Below are positions 1-11,054 of a stretch of DNA of 58,917 nucleotides, in pieces. The DNA is from SAR92 clade bacterium. GTDB lineage: Bacteria > Pseudomonadota > Gammaproteobacteria > Pseudomonadales > Porticoccaceae. Location: assembly GCA_014381985.1 (NCBI GenBank), contig JACNKP010000051.1, positions 1 through 58,917 of the forward strand, read 5' to 3'. The stretch's first letter is position 1. The number at the start of each line of letters is the position of its first letter. A model generated the notes under the pieces. It was not told the origin of the DNA, did no database searches, and saw nothing but the letters and a program-made list of their open reading frames with translations. The translations under genes and the position numbers were made by a program.

Positions 1-149
1 GCCTCATCTAGGAATATATGTCGAGGCGTCATGCGAATAACATCCAAAACTCGCTGATCTAAAATACCCTGCTCAATCAATCGATTAATTAAGCGTTCTC
101 GAGTTCTCTGAGAGGTCATTCCAATACCCGCCAAGTCAATCGAATTCAC
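1..149 (-). CDS. pcm: Protein-L-isoaspartate O-methyltransferase, N-terminal fragment
   Basis: This is the first 49 or so codons of a gene that runs off the left edge. The reading begins [20 protein letters not shown] and continues to [12 protein letters not shown], which matches the start of the Pcm family (TSQRTRERL, then TPRHLFVDEA). Pcm transfers methyl from S-adenosylmethionine to damaged isoaspartyl residues as a protein repair step in the cytoplasm. I chose the GTG at 149 because an AGGAG lies six bases upstream; an in-frame ATG at 119 is the alternative and would remove ten residues. It follows truD by 78 bases. In many gammaproteobacteria surE sits between these two genes, and it is absent here. 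The SAM-binding core lies outside the window, so identity rests on the N-terminus and on context. Confidence 0.85.
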   Translation of the reverse strand, partial: MNSIDLAGIGMTSQRTRERLINRLIEQGILDQRVLDVIRMTPRHIFLDE

Positions 150-227
150 CTACCTCTCCTATTTTAAAAAACTCTAAATACGACCACTAGATCGTTGCGG
201 CGGCGCCACTAATCTAGCGCCAATATA

Positions 228-1193
228 TCATATGGAGACTTCAGTTGGGCGGTATAATTCAGCGATCTCCCGCAACAAAACTGTTGCATAACAACCATTA
301 GGCAGACTAAATTTTAACTTTAATTGATCCTTGGCCATCCAGTCGCTGACTATGTCGTCAGGTAGCACCAAAACACTTCGACGTTGCTGCTTTAGACCAG
401 CATGCTCGAGCGCATAACACCAACTATCCCAAGGCGCTAAAACCCGACTTTCAATCTCTCCAACTGCCCCACCAACCGATGATCGCCCCCGACCCCACAA
501 AGGTCCGGTGTCACCGCCCTCTGAAACCGAATAAAGCTGATTTTCGGTGATGCGCTTTTCAATAACTAAGTTAAATAACCAGGACCGCGCTGCCGACAGA
601 TATAAGCCGGTGCCATGCCTATTGCCTTTTAACTTATCTGCACTAATTAATGCTTGAGCCTCACGAAGATTATTGCCTTGGTGACCGAACCGTTGCTCAC
701 CAAAATAATTAGGCATCCCATATTTTTGTATTACATTCAAACGCTCTTGCAAAGCAATAGCATCCACTGAGAAATCGCGCAGGATAATCTCAAATTTATT
801 GCCTTGGTGCATGCCCCTTCGCAGCTTTTTACTATGCCTAGCACTACGCGTAATCTGGAAATCATCATGTCTCAGACAGCTTAAATCTAGATCGCGTCCT
901 GGTAGGTATAAACTAAACCATTGACTGGTCACAGCAAACCGGTCTTTGAGACCGCAAAATCCAACATCACCGCGCTTTATGCCGGCTAATTGCGCCAACA
1001 ACCCTGCCACCCAACTAGTATTTTGATCTCGCTTACTGATGAGCAGCCACAAGTGCTCACCCTCGCCGGAGGGCTCGATGCCCATAATTTCATCGACTAT
1101 GAAATCCTCTGGGCGACTGCGGAATAAAGCCGACGCTAAGGGCTTACCGTGCAGATAAGGGAGTCTATGGAAATCAAAATCGTCGGCTTTAAT
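228..1193 (-). CDS. truD: tRNA pseudouridine(13) synthase TruD, probable ATT start
   Basis: TruD converts U13 of glutamate tRNA to pseudouridine. The motif GFCGLKDRFAVTSQW carries the catalytic aspartate (D84 with the start used here), and PSGEGEHLWL, PNYFGEQRFGHQGNN and the C-terminal TRID domain are recognisable. The first ATG is at 1085, but family-conserved sequence lies upstream of it in the same open frame: YLHGKP and RPEDFIVDE match the E. coli N-terminus (YLHGKP, NPEDFVV). The frame is closed by TAG at 1200-1202, and no ATG, GTG or TTG occurs between that stop and 1085. The best candidate is therefore ATT at 1193, giving 321 residues; CTG near 1154 is less likely. The gene begins 21 bases after the ispF stop in the same operon. 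No strong Shine-Dalgarno precedes ATT. A sequencing error is the main alternative. Confidence 0.85.
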   Translation of the reverse strand: MKADDFDFHRLPYLHGKPLASALFRSRPEDFIVDEIMGIEPSGEGEHLWLLISKRDQNTSWVAGLLAQLAGIKRGDVGFCGLKDRFAVTSQWFSLYLPGRDLDLSCLRHDDFQITRSARHSKKLRRGMHQGNKFEIILRDFSVDAIALQERLNVIQKYGMPNYFGEQRFGHQGNNLREAQALISADKLKGNRHGTGLYLSAARSWLFNLVIEKRITENQLYSVSEGGDTGPLWGRGRSSVGGAVGEIESRVLAPWDSWCYALEHAGLKQQRRSVLVLPDDIVSDWMAKDQLKLKFSLPNGCYATVLLREIAELYRPTEVSI

Positions 1194-1214
1194 AAGTAAC
1201 TATCGCTCGTAATA

Positions 1215-1694
1215 TCAAACGACTAACGGCACTAGAAGAGAGGTAGCATAACAAGCTATACCTTCCTCACGGCCTGTAAATCCCAGTCTTTCAGTCGTGG
1301 TCGCTTTAATGTTTACTTGCCCTTTATCACAACCTAAAACCGCCGAAATTTTTAATTTCATCGCGTCTAAATAAGGTGCCATTTTAGGCCGCTGAGCCAC
1401 AATTGTAAGATCAGCATTTCCCAAGCAGTAACCATGCACTGACATCATTTCAGCAGCCACACTCAATAGATCGAGGCTATCACAGTCTCTATATTTCTCA
1501 TTCGTATCTGGAAAATGCTGACCAATATCACCCAGGCCTAGACCACCAAGAAGAGAGTCTATCAATGCATGAACAAGCACGTCACCATCTGAATGAGCTA
1601 CAAATGCTCGATCAAAAGGAATGTGGACGCCACCCAAAATTAATCGATCACCTACTCCAAAGGCATGCACATCATAACCCTGACCTATACGCAT
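1215..1694 (-). CDS. ispF: 2-C-methyl-D-erythritol 2,4-cyclodiphosphate synthase
   Basis: IspF cyclises CDP-methylerythritol phosphate to the 2,4-cyclodiphosphate, step five of the MEP isoprenoid pathway in the cytoplasm. The 159-residue length is normal. The N-terminus RIGQGYDVHAF supplies zinc ligands D8 and H10, and VHALIDSLLGG supplies H42. The acidic HFPDTNEKYRDCDS loop and C-terminal TTTERLGFTGREEGI are characteristic. It overlaps the end of ispD by 10 bases and is followed by truD, so translation is probably coupled. IspD and IspF are separate proteins here, not the fused IspDF found in some proteobacteria. The annotation is secure. Confidence 0.97.
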   Translation of the reverse strand: MRIGQGYDVHAFGVGDRLILGGVHIPFDRAFVAHSDGDVLVHALIDSLLGGLGLGDIGQHFPDTNEKYRDCDSLDLLSVAAEMMSVHGYCLGNADLTIVAQRPKMAPYLDAMKLKISAVLGCDKGQVNIKATTTERLGFTGREEGIACYATSLLVPLVV

Positions 1695-2404
1695 CCTTGT
1701 TTCTCCTGATCTTGTAAAATTGCTTCGGCTATCATTAGATCTTCACGGCGAGTAATTTTTATGTTGTCTTGCCGCCCATTAATAACCATAGCTTGCTTAC
1801 CTATATATTCAATAGCCGAGGCTTCATCAGTAGGCTCTAGTTGATTTTCGAGCATACTTTGAATAGCCTCTTGTAACATTCCAGCTCTAAACATTTGTGG
1901 GGTTTGCGCTATCCTATACCGATTTCTATCAACGGTTTTAGTCACTTTATTATCGCTAGTCACTAATTTTAATGTTTCATTAATTGGCGCCGCAAGAAAT
2001 CCACCGACGGGGTGCTCTTCTAAATTACCAATAAGCTTATTAATATCCATACAGGTTACGCACGGTCTGGCCATATCGTGAACTAAAACCCAATCATCAG
2101 GATTGGCATCTTGCTGTATAGCTACCAAACCATTTAATACTGATCGGGCACGTGTTTCACCTCCCAGAATCAGCTGTACTCGAGAATTACTGGTGGCCCT
2201 TACTCGGGACCAATATCCAGAACTGGGGTCGCAGGGTGCGACGATACGTTTTATTTTAGTAATACTTAGAAGTCGAGACAAAGTGTGCTGCGCCACTAAC
2301 TCTCCATGTAACTGATGAAACTGTTTTGGAATGTCTGCTGAAAATCGACGGCCAACGCCCGCCGCTGGAACAATAGCCCAATAATTTGACGACGGTTTCA
2401 TCAT
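1685..2404 (-). CDS. ispD: 2-C-methyl-D-erythritol 4-phosphate cytidylyltransferase
   Basis: IspD attaches CMP from CTP to methylerythritol 4-phosphate (MEP pathway step three). At 239 residues it has the nucleotidyltransferase signature VPAAGVGRRFSADIPKQF near the N-terminus, VLVHDMARPCV at the metal site, AQTPQMF and TDEASAIE. The start ATG overlaps the ftsB stop in an ATGA arrangement; a second ATG lies immediately after it (MM start), so the exact initiator is uncertain by one codon. The gene also overlaps ispF by 10 bases. The ftsB-ispD-ispF cluster is standard in gammaproteobacteria. Confidence 0.97.
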   Translation of the reverse strand: MMKPSSNYWAIVPAAGVGRRFSADIPKQFHQLHGELVAQHTLSRLLSITKIKRIVAPCDPSSGYWSRVRATSNSRVQLILGGETRARSVLNGLVAIQQDANPDDWVLVHDMARPCVTCMDINKLIGNLEEHPVGGFLAAPINETLKLVTSDNKVTKTVDRNRYRIAQTPQMFRAGMLQEAIQSMLENQLEPTDEASAIEYIGKQAMVINGRQDNIKITRREDLMIAEAILQDQEKQGCV

Positions 2405-2721
2405 GGCGAATCAACCTCTTTAGTCGTAATCTGTGTTGGCAGTCTAGGATCTTGATCCGTGACCAAATAAAACACTTCGCCACCCTTAATCATTCCAAGA
2501 TCTTTTCGTGCTTTTGCCTCAATTGAATCAAGGTTTTCTTTTAGACTTCCAACTTCTTTGGCTATAAACTCATTGCGCTCTCGCAGTTGCTGATTGACAT
2601 CTTCTTGACTATCTAACTGCTTATCCAACTCAGCTTTATGAGCAAGACTTCCCTCTCCAACCCATAATCGAGTCTGCAAACCCAGCAAAAGAACTAAGAG
2701 TAGTATCAGTAACCAACGCAT
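2401..2721 (-). CDS. ftsB: Cell division protein FtsB
   Basis: FtsB is a bitopic inner-membrane divisome protein that forms the FtsQBL complex and helps activate septal peptidoglycan synthesis. The 106-residue product has a very hydrophobic segment at about residues 3-17 (LLILLLVLLLGLQ) followed by a heptad-rich coiled coil at roughly 30-75 (KAELDKQLDSQEDVNQQL, then LKENLDSIEAKARKDLGMIK). The GEVFYLV element after the coil is typical of the family. It lies between eno and ispD, its usual place, and shares a 4-base overlap with ispD. Confidence 0.93.
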   Translation of the reverse strand: MRWLLILLLVLLLGLQTRLWVGEGSLAHKAELDKQLDSQEDVNQQLRERNEFIAKEVGSLKENLDSIEAKARKDLGMIKGGEVFYLVTDQDPRLPTQITTKEVDSP

Positions 2722-2768
2722 ATTGATATTCTATTCTATTCTATTCAGCAAAGTCTAAGTTAGAGGCC

Positions 2769-4067
<1,299 letters not shown>

Positions 4068-4160
4068 CTATCTCCATAATAGATATTTAGACTCCAGGGT
4101 GAAGTCTTTTAAATTGATGTCTGACGTCGATGTAGCAGCCCACTAATTAACAGCAAACTT

Positions 4161-6681
<2,521 letters not shown>

Positions 6682-6781
6682 CTAGAAAAAGATATCTTAC
6701 GGGGTCGATTGGCCAAGAATTTGGCCGATGCCCATCCCAGTTAAGATGGTGTAATAGATTAACAGAAAGGCAATTGGTATT

Positions 6782-8134
6782 CTACAAAGAGTTGGTATGC
6801 CAATGGATTTTAATACTCTTCTCTCCGGGCTGCGCCTGCCATCCATCGCAAACCCAAAAATCAGCGACAGCAGCAAGCTGCTGGTCAATGAAGAATAACG
6901 GCGCTCGATCGCGCCACCAGGGCTCTACATCGAATTCCTGGAGGAGTTTTTTAAGACTATTGGAGTGTCCTCTGCCCGCCGGCTTGCAACGCTCTCCACC
7001 TTTTCTGGTGGTCACGCTAAGCGCTGCCGCTAACTCTGCTCGGAGACCATCACCAACAGTCTGTTCGACCGTTAAGTGACTGCCATCTGACAGACTAATC
7101 GGATTATCAGTGTCCCAAATAAAATCTTCTTGTTGATTGACAGAAGCATCGAATCCCTTCGACACCTTGAGTAGGTATAGCCGATCTCGAAACCGGCAGT
7201 ATTGGCCATCGCCTGTTGACACCTTAGGTGAACTGTCTTTCCGAGCATCAATTAATGCTGTCAGCACCTCATTGATAATTTTGGCCCCGGGAGCATCAAG
7301 CCCCTTAATCTCGGGCCAATAACGTAAAATATTCTTCTGCTTAAGCGGAGTAAGATTAGCAAATAACGAAACAGACAAAGACCAACCCGCTCTTTCCTCT
7401 GCAGGCTGCAATGTTGCGATAGTTTCAATCGCAGTAGCCTCTGCCAACTCGTGACTTTCATGGCTTAACTCTGCCACGGCGCGAAGACGCTGTCGATAAT
7501 CTGGCCATTGATGAGCGAGCACAGGAATCAGTTGATTACGTAAATAATTGCGCTCAAAAGCATCGACACCATTACTCTCATCTTCAACCCATTTAAGGTT
7601 TTTATTATGAGCATACTTTATTAGTGCAGATTTAGGCCAATTCAATAAAGGCCTAATTAGACGTCCCGGTCCAACTCTACGAGAAACAGGCATGCCAGAC
7701 ATACCTTTCGCGCCAGAACCTCGCATGAGCCGATACAAGAGCGTTTCAACCTGATCATCGCTATGGTGTCCAAGAAGTAAAATACCATCTTGCTCTAATA
7801 CATTCTCAAAAATTTGGTATCGACTTTGACGAGCAGCAGCCTCTAGACCTTTTCCACCGGCAACAACCTCTACCGTCTCGCTATGACAGGCAATATTACG
7901 GCTACCACAAAAATCTTCGACATGGGCCTGCCAAGTGCTCGCATTAGGTGACAGGCCATGATTAACATGAACCGCACAAAGACGCTCAACCGGAATAACT
8001 TCCGCCAGAAGCGCTAACAATACCGTTGAGTCTAACCCGCCACTGAATCCCACTAAAATCTGTGGAGCCTGTTCGAGCGTATTCATTATCGGGCCCAAGA
8101 CTAGCTCAGACTTTAACAACTTTGTCTTTGACAC
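6782..8134 (-). CDS. tilS: tRNA(Ile)-lysidine synthetase
   Basis: TilS ligates lysine to C34 of the CAU-anticodon isoleucine tRNA so that it reads AUA. The 450-residue product starts with the PP-loop ATPase motif VGFSGGLDSTVLLALL (SGGLDS at 31-36), then HVNHGLSPNA, LLGHHSDDQVETLLYRLMRG and RPLLNWPKS, which are typical of the family. A C-terminal TilS domain (KGGERCKPAGRGHSNSLKK) follows. The start used is GTG at 8134, which overlaps the yheU stop by one base (TAGTG). An ATG at 8086 would shorten the protein by 16 residues and still keep the PP-loop, so the start is not certain. Confidence 0.95.
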   Translation of the reverse strand: MSKTKLLKSELVLGPIMNTLEQAPQILVGFSGGLDSTVLLALLAEVIPVERLCAVHVNHGLSPNASTWQAHVEDFCGSRNIACHSETVEVVAGGKGLEAAARQSRYQIFENVLEQDGILLLGHHSDDQVETLLYRLMRGSGAKGMSGMPVSRRVGPGRLIRPLLNWPKSALIKYAHNKNLKWVEDESNGVDAFERNYLRNQLIPVLAHQWPDYRQRLRAVAELSHESHELAEATAIETIATLQPAEERAGWSLSVSLFANLTPLKQKNILRYWPEIKGLDAPGAKIINEVLTALIDARKDSSPKVSTGDGQYCRFRDRLYLLKVSKGFDASVNQQEDFIWDTDNPISLSDGSHLTVEQTVGDGLRAELAAALSVTTRKGGERCKPAGRGHSNSLKKLLQEFDVEPWWRDRAPLFFIDQQLAAVADFWVCDGWQAQPGEKSIKIHWHTNSL

Positions 8135-8394
8135 TAGCTTTTGTCCTCGTTACCGGCCAGGTGCTCTTGCTGATAACGATTAACTTGACGTCGAGTTAAC
8201 AGAGTGCAATTTTCCGTGACAGGGTCAAACGTAATCACAATATCCCCACCATTTAACTGACGACGGACCTGACTTATTTTATTATCAAGACTAACTTCCT
8301 GATTACCATAATCGGTGCCCTCCCGAAGGATGTACTCCTCAATCACAGCGACAAGAGTGCCCTCTGGGAGACGTTCAGGAGGTATTTCAATCAC
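8134..8394 (-). CDS. yheU: YheU-family (UPF0270) small protein
   Basis: This 86-residue protein matches the UPF0270/YheU family: IPPERLPEGTLVAVIEEY, then ILREGTDYGNQEVSLDNK and VRRQLNGGDIVI correspond to the family core (LREGTDYG, VRRQL, G-D/E-A-V-L). The molecular role of the family is not established. The C-terminus is longer and more polar than in E. coli YheU. The start is a GTG that overlaps the methyltransferase stop by four bases (GTGA), and its own stop overlaps the tilS start, so it is translationally embedded between those two genes. Confidence 0.85.
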   Translation of the reverse strand: MIEIPPERLPEGTLVAVIEEYILREGTDYGNQEVSLDNKISQVRRQLNGGDIVITFDPVTENCTLLTRRQVNRYQQEHLAGNEDKS

Positions 8395-9209
8395 TCTTTG
8401 GGTTTCCTAAATCTCAGGGTCATACGGTCACTCTCACCAATCGACAGATACCTTTCACGATCTTGCTTTCCCAATGCAAGGCTAGGCGGCAGCGTCCAGA
8501 CGCCTTCCAAATGATCAGCTGTATCATTGGGATTAGCATTAACTTCAGAGGACTCTTCAAATATAAAACCTGCTCGACGGCCTAATTCGACAACATAGTC
8601 TTGCGTCATATAACCGCTTTCTTTCATCGTCTTTCTATCAGTACCCGCGGGGGCACGATGCTCTACAACCCCTAAGATACCTCCTGGTTTTAATGTTTTA
8701 AAGAAGAGAGCGAACGCTTTGGACTCACTAGACGCACCTAACCAATTATGGACATTTCTAAAAGTAACCACCGCATCCGCACTGTTATCCTCCGTGTTCA
8801 AAATTCCGTTGGTTGCATCAAAAATATGCATTTGAACATTCCCGTAAAGTACCGGATCAGATGCCATCTTAGTGGCAAATTTACCTTGAGAATTGCGATA
8901 ATAAGCCCGTTCTGCTTTGGGGTCATAGTGAGCGGCAAAAAGAGAGCCAGTTAAATGTTCGGCCAAAATTTCGGTATACCAACCACCGCCCGGTGAAATT
9001 TCAACCACGTTCATAGCTGGCGTAATACCAAAGAAACTTAAAGTCTCCACCGGGTGACGAAATTGGTCTCGAGAGGTGTCTCGCTCTCCATAGGCAGTCA
9101 TAGAACTCACTAGCATAAACACCAGCAATATAGCCTTTGAACAGAGCCTGCCCATCTGCTCCAAGCGTTTAGAATTATTTATTACTAAAACCTCTACTGT
9201 TAATTTCAT
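8391..9209 (-). CDS. Exported predicted SAM-dependent methyltransferase (COG4798-like)
   Basis: A 272-residue class I methyltransferase with an apparent secretion signal. The Rossmann-type SAM site is NVVEISPGGGWYTEILAEHL, followed by VVTFRNVHNWLG and LKPGGILGVVEHRAP. The C-terminal SEVNANPNDTADHLEGVWTL and IGESDRMTLRF blocks belong to the family I recall as COG4798. Upstream of the catalytic domain is a positively charged stretch and the hydrophobic segment AILLVFMLVSSMTAYG, a plausible Sec signal. The frame is open to 9326, but the ATG at 9209 has AGGAG eight bases upstream, so I use it; an ATG at 9155 would give a more conventional short signal. The substrate is unknown. It heads the long minus-strand operon and is divergent from gcvR. 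Confidence 0.82.
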   Translation of the reverse strand: MKLTVEVLVINNSKRLEQMGRLCSKAILLVFMLVSSMTAYGERDTSRDQFRHPVETLSFFGITPAMNVVEISPGGGWYTEILAEHLTGSLFAAHYDPKAERAYYRNSQGKFATKMASDPVLYGNVQMHIFDATNGILNTEDNSADAVVTFRNVHNWLGASSESKAFALFFKTLKPGGILGVVEHRAPAGTDRKTMKESGYMTQDYVVELGRRAGFIFEESSEVNANPNDTADHLEGVWTLPPSLALGKQDRERYLSIGESDRMTLRFRKPKE

Positions 9210-9324
9210 GAAAATCACTCCTTTAAAATATTTTATTCCTGTTTTTAACTCTACTATGTTCACTATAACAGCGCCGGTTAATAGTGCCATAATAAACAAC
9301 GTCATTAGATATAGGAACGCTCTC
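9210..9324. promoter_or_regulatory. Divergent intergenic region, methyltransferase/gcvR
   Basis: This 115-base, AT-rich stretch separates two divergent start codons and must hold the promoters for both transcripts, including the head of the eleven-gene minus-strand operon. I could not assign convincing -35/-10 pairs by eye. Long reading frames from both flanking genes extend across it, but neither shows family similarity there. Shine-Dalgarno sequences are visible at each edge (AGGAG for the methyltransferase, AGGA for gcvR). Confidence 0.5.
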
Positions 9325-9834
9325 ATGCGACACTTAGTATTAACCGTCTTAGCGGAAGATCAGCCAGGCATCGTTGAAAAAATCGCAAAAATCATACTGT
9401 CCCATAAAGGCAGTTGGTCAGAGGGAAAAATGAATCGCCTAGCGGGTAAATTTGCAGGGATCCTTCTCGTCGAGGTGACAGAAATTCGATGTCAGCCCCT
9501 ACAGACTGCTTTGGTCGCGCTGGACATGCAGGGCATAAAAATTACCGTCGACCAAACCAATGCATTATCTTTGCCCTATAAAAAAGATGTTTGGATTGAA
9601 ATTATAGCCAACGACCGGCCCGGCATTATCGGTGAAATATCCACATTATTAGCCACAAAAGGTATTAATCTGGAATCTCTTGAGACCTTCTGCGAAAGCG
9701 CTCCCATGTCAGCCGGTGTGATGTTTAAGGCTCGGGCTAGCGTGCAACTGCCAAAAAACATATCTGAGAGACATTTGATGGGTTTGCTGGAGGGATTGTC
9801 GGACGACCTGATGGTCGAAGTTGTGCAACCATAA
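9325..9834 (+). CDS. gcvR: Glycine cleavage system transcriptional repressor-like ACT protein
   Basis: A 169-residue protein made of two ACT domains: residues about 1-75 (LVLTVLAEDQPGIVEKIAKI) and about 88-165 (WIEIIANDRPGIIGEISTLL). The layout matches GcvR, which in E. coli works with GcvA to repress the glycine cleavage operon when glycine is low. The start is ATG at 9325 with AGGA eight bases upstream; the frame is open further upstream, but that part lacks similarity. No gcvA or gcvTHP gene is in the window, so the regulatory target is inferred from family only. A generic amino-acid-sensing ACT regulator is the alternative. Confidence 0.85.
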   Translation: MRHLVLTVLAEDQPGIVEKIAKIILSHKGSWSEGKMNRLAGKFAGILLVEVTEIRCQPLQTALVALDMQGIKITVDQTNALSLPYKKDVWIEIIANDRPGIIGEISTLLATKGINLESLETFCESAPMSAGVMFKARASVQLPKNISERHLMGLLEGLSDDLMVEVVQP

Positions 9835-9889
9835 AGCCGTCATCGTCAATAGGCTTAATAACGTCACTGCGCGTCCTAATTAATGTAAA

Positions 9890-9907
9890 ATTGCAGTCCA
9901 CTGCAAT
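9890..9907. repeat. 18-bp palindrome upstream of trmL
   Basis: ATTGCAGT, two bases, ACTGCAAT form a perfect 8-base inverted repeat ending 21 bases before the trmL ATG. The two-base spacer makes it more like a protein operator than a stable RNA hairpin. No T-run follows, so it is not an intrinsic terminator. The cognate regulator, if any, is unknown. Confidence 0.5.
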
Positions 9908-9928
9908 AATACTTTCAAAAGAGCCGCT

Positions 9929-10393
9929 ATGCTTGATATCGTCCTTTATCAACCTGAAATTCCGCCTAATACAGGCAATATTATTCGTCTCTGCGCTAAT
10001 ACTGGATTTCGCCTGCATCTAATCGAGCCCTTGGGTTTTGAGTTAGATGACAAACGTCTTCGACGAGCTGGCCTAGATTATCGTGAATTTCAAACCCTTC
10101 AAATTCATTCTGACTGGCCATCATATCTAACCACTGTAAACCCAAAAAATATTTACGCTTTAAGCACCAAAGGCACTGTGAACTATTCGTCAGTAGCTTA
10201 CCAACCAAATGATACTCTGCTATTTGGCCCGGAGACCAGAGGGATTCCCGATGATATCCGAAATTCGGTTGGGCTAAATAATGTACTACGCTTGCCGATG
10301 TACTCTTCGAGTCGAAGTCTAAATTTATCCAACACCGTGGCCATTGTGACCTATGAAGCTTGGCGACAACTTGGATTTGATGGCAGCCAATAA
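9929..10393 (+). CDS. trmL: tRNA (cytidine(34)-2'-O)-methyltransferase TrmL
   Basis: TrmL is a SPOUT-class methyltransferase that 2'-O-methylates the wobble nucleotide of two leucine tRNAs. The 154 residues show motif 1 [20 protein letters not shown], motif 2 [11 protein letters not shown] and motif 3 with LRLPM and [18 protein letters not shown], which form the trefoil knot. The length fits the minimal single-domain TrmL (about 157 in E. coli). It stands 94 bases after gcvR and 127 bases before fldB and may have its own promoter. Confidence 0.95.
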   Translation: MLDIVLYQPEIPPNTGNIIRLCANTGFRLHLIEPLGFELDDKRLRRAGLDYREFQTLQIHSDWPSYLTTVNPKNIYALSTKGTVNYSSVAYQPNDTLLFGPETRGIPDDIRNSVGLNNVLRLPMYSSSRSLNLSNTVAIVTYEAWRQLGFDGSQ

Positions 10394-10520
10394 ATAGCGA
10401 TCTAATTTAATTATTTTTCTAATCTTCAAACACCTAGTATCATAGACTGGGTAATACACCATTCAAAAGTAAACCTATGAACCAAAACCCTATAGCTTTA
10501 TATCGTGAGACAGGCGACAG

Positions 10521-11054
10521 ATGACAATAAAAATTGGTTTATTTTACGGTAGCACAACATGCTATACCGAGATGGCTGGCGAAAAGATTCGCGATGCCAT
10601 AAATGAAAGCTATGGTTCAGACGTCGTTAGTATTCATGATATTTCTTTAGACTCAATTCAGCGCATGAGCGAGTACTCATATTTAATTCTCGGCATTCCC
10701 ACTTGGGATTTTGGTGAACTGCAAGAAGACTGGGAAGAAATCTGGGATGATCTTGACCAAATTGACCTTAGCGGTATAACTGTCGCGCTTTATGGGCTTG
10801 GTGATCAGGTAGGTTATCCAAAATGGTTCCAAGATGCGATGGGGTTTTTGTGGGCGAAAGTCATTGCCCAAGGTGCTCGTACGGTGGGGTTATGGCCCAA
10901 TGAGGGATTCAGTTTTGAAGAATCAAAAGCCCTCACAGCGGATGAAAAACATTTCGTTGGCCTACCTCTAGACGACGAGAATCAGCTAGAACTAAGTGAT
11001 TACTCTATAAGCCAATGGAGCCAACAAGTCATGCATGAATTTGGTCTCAAATAG
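10521..11054 (+). CDS. fldB: Flavodoxin (FldB-like)
   Basis: A long-chain flavodoxin of 177 residues carrying FMN. The phosphate-binding loop is GLFYGSTTCYTEMAGEKIRD, the isoalloxazine-contacting regions are LGIPTWDFGELQEDW and LYGLGDQVGYPKWF, and the C-terminal WPNEGFSFEESKAL insertion marks the long-chain type. The STTCYTEM loop and overall pattern resemble E. coli FldB more than FldA. It probably serves as a low-potential electron carrier in the cytoplasm. The mnmC start codon overlaps its stop by one base, so the two are likely co-translated. Confidence 0.9.
   Translation: MTIKIGLFYGSTTCYTEMAGEKIRDAINESYGSDVVSIHDISLDSIQRMSEYSYLILGIPTWDFGELQEDWEEIWDDLDQIDLSGITVALYGLGDQVGYPKWFQDAMGFLWAKVIAQGARTVGLWPNEGFSFEESKALTADEKHFVGLPLDDENQLELSDYSISQWSQQVMHEFGLK

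Noticed and set aside
6697-6888. 63-residue hydrophobic minus-strand ORF (MTSSLLLSLIFGFAMDG...)
   Set aside because: Most of it lies in another frame of the tilS 3' end; no ribosome-binding site or family similarity; hydrophobicity is a frame effect.
9208-9324. N-terminal extension of the gcvR frame and of the methyltransferase frame across the divergent gap
   Set aside because: ACT-domain and signal-peptide similarity begin only at 9325 and 9209; the two extensions overlap each other, and each proposed start has a good Shine-Dalgarno.
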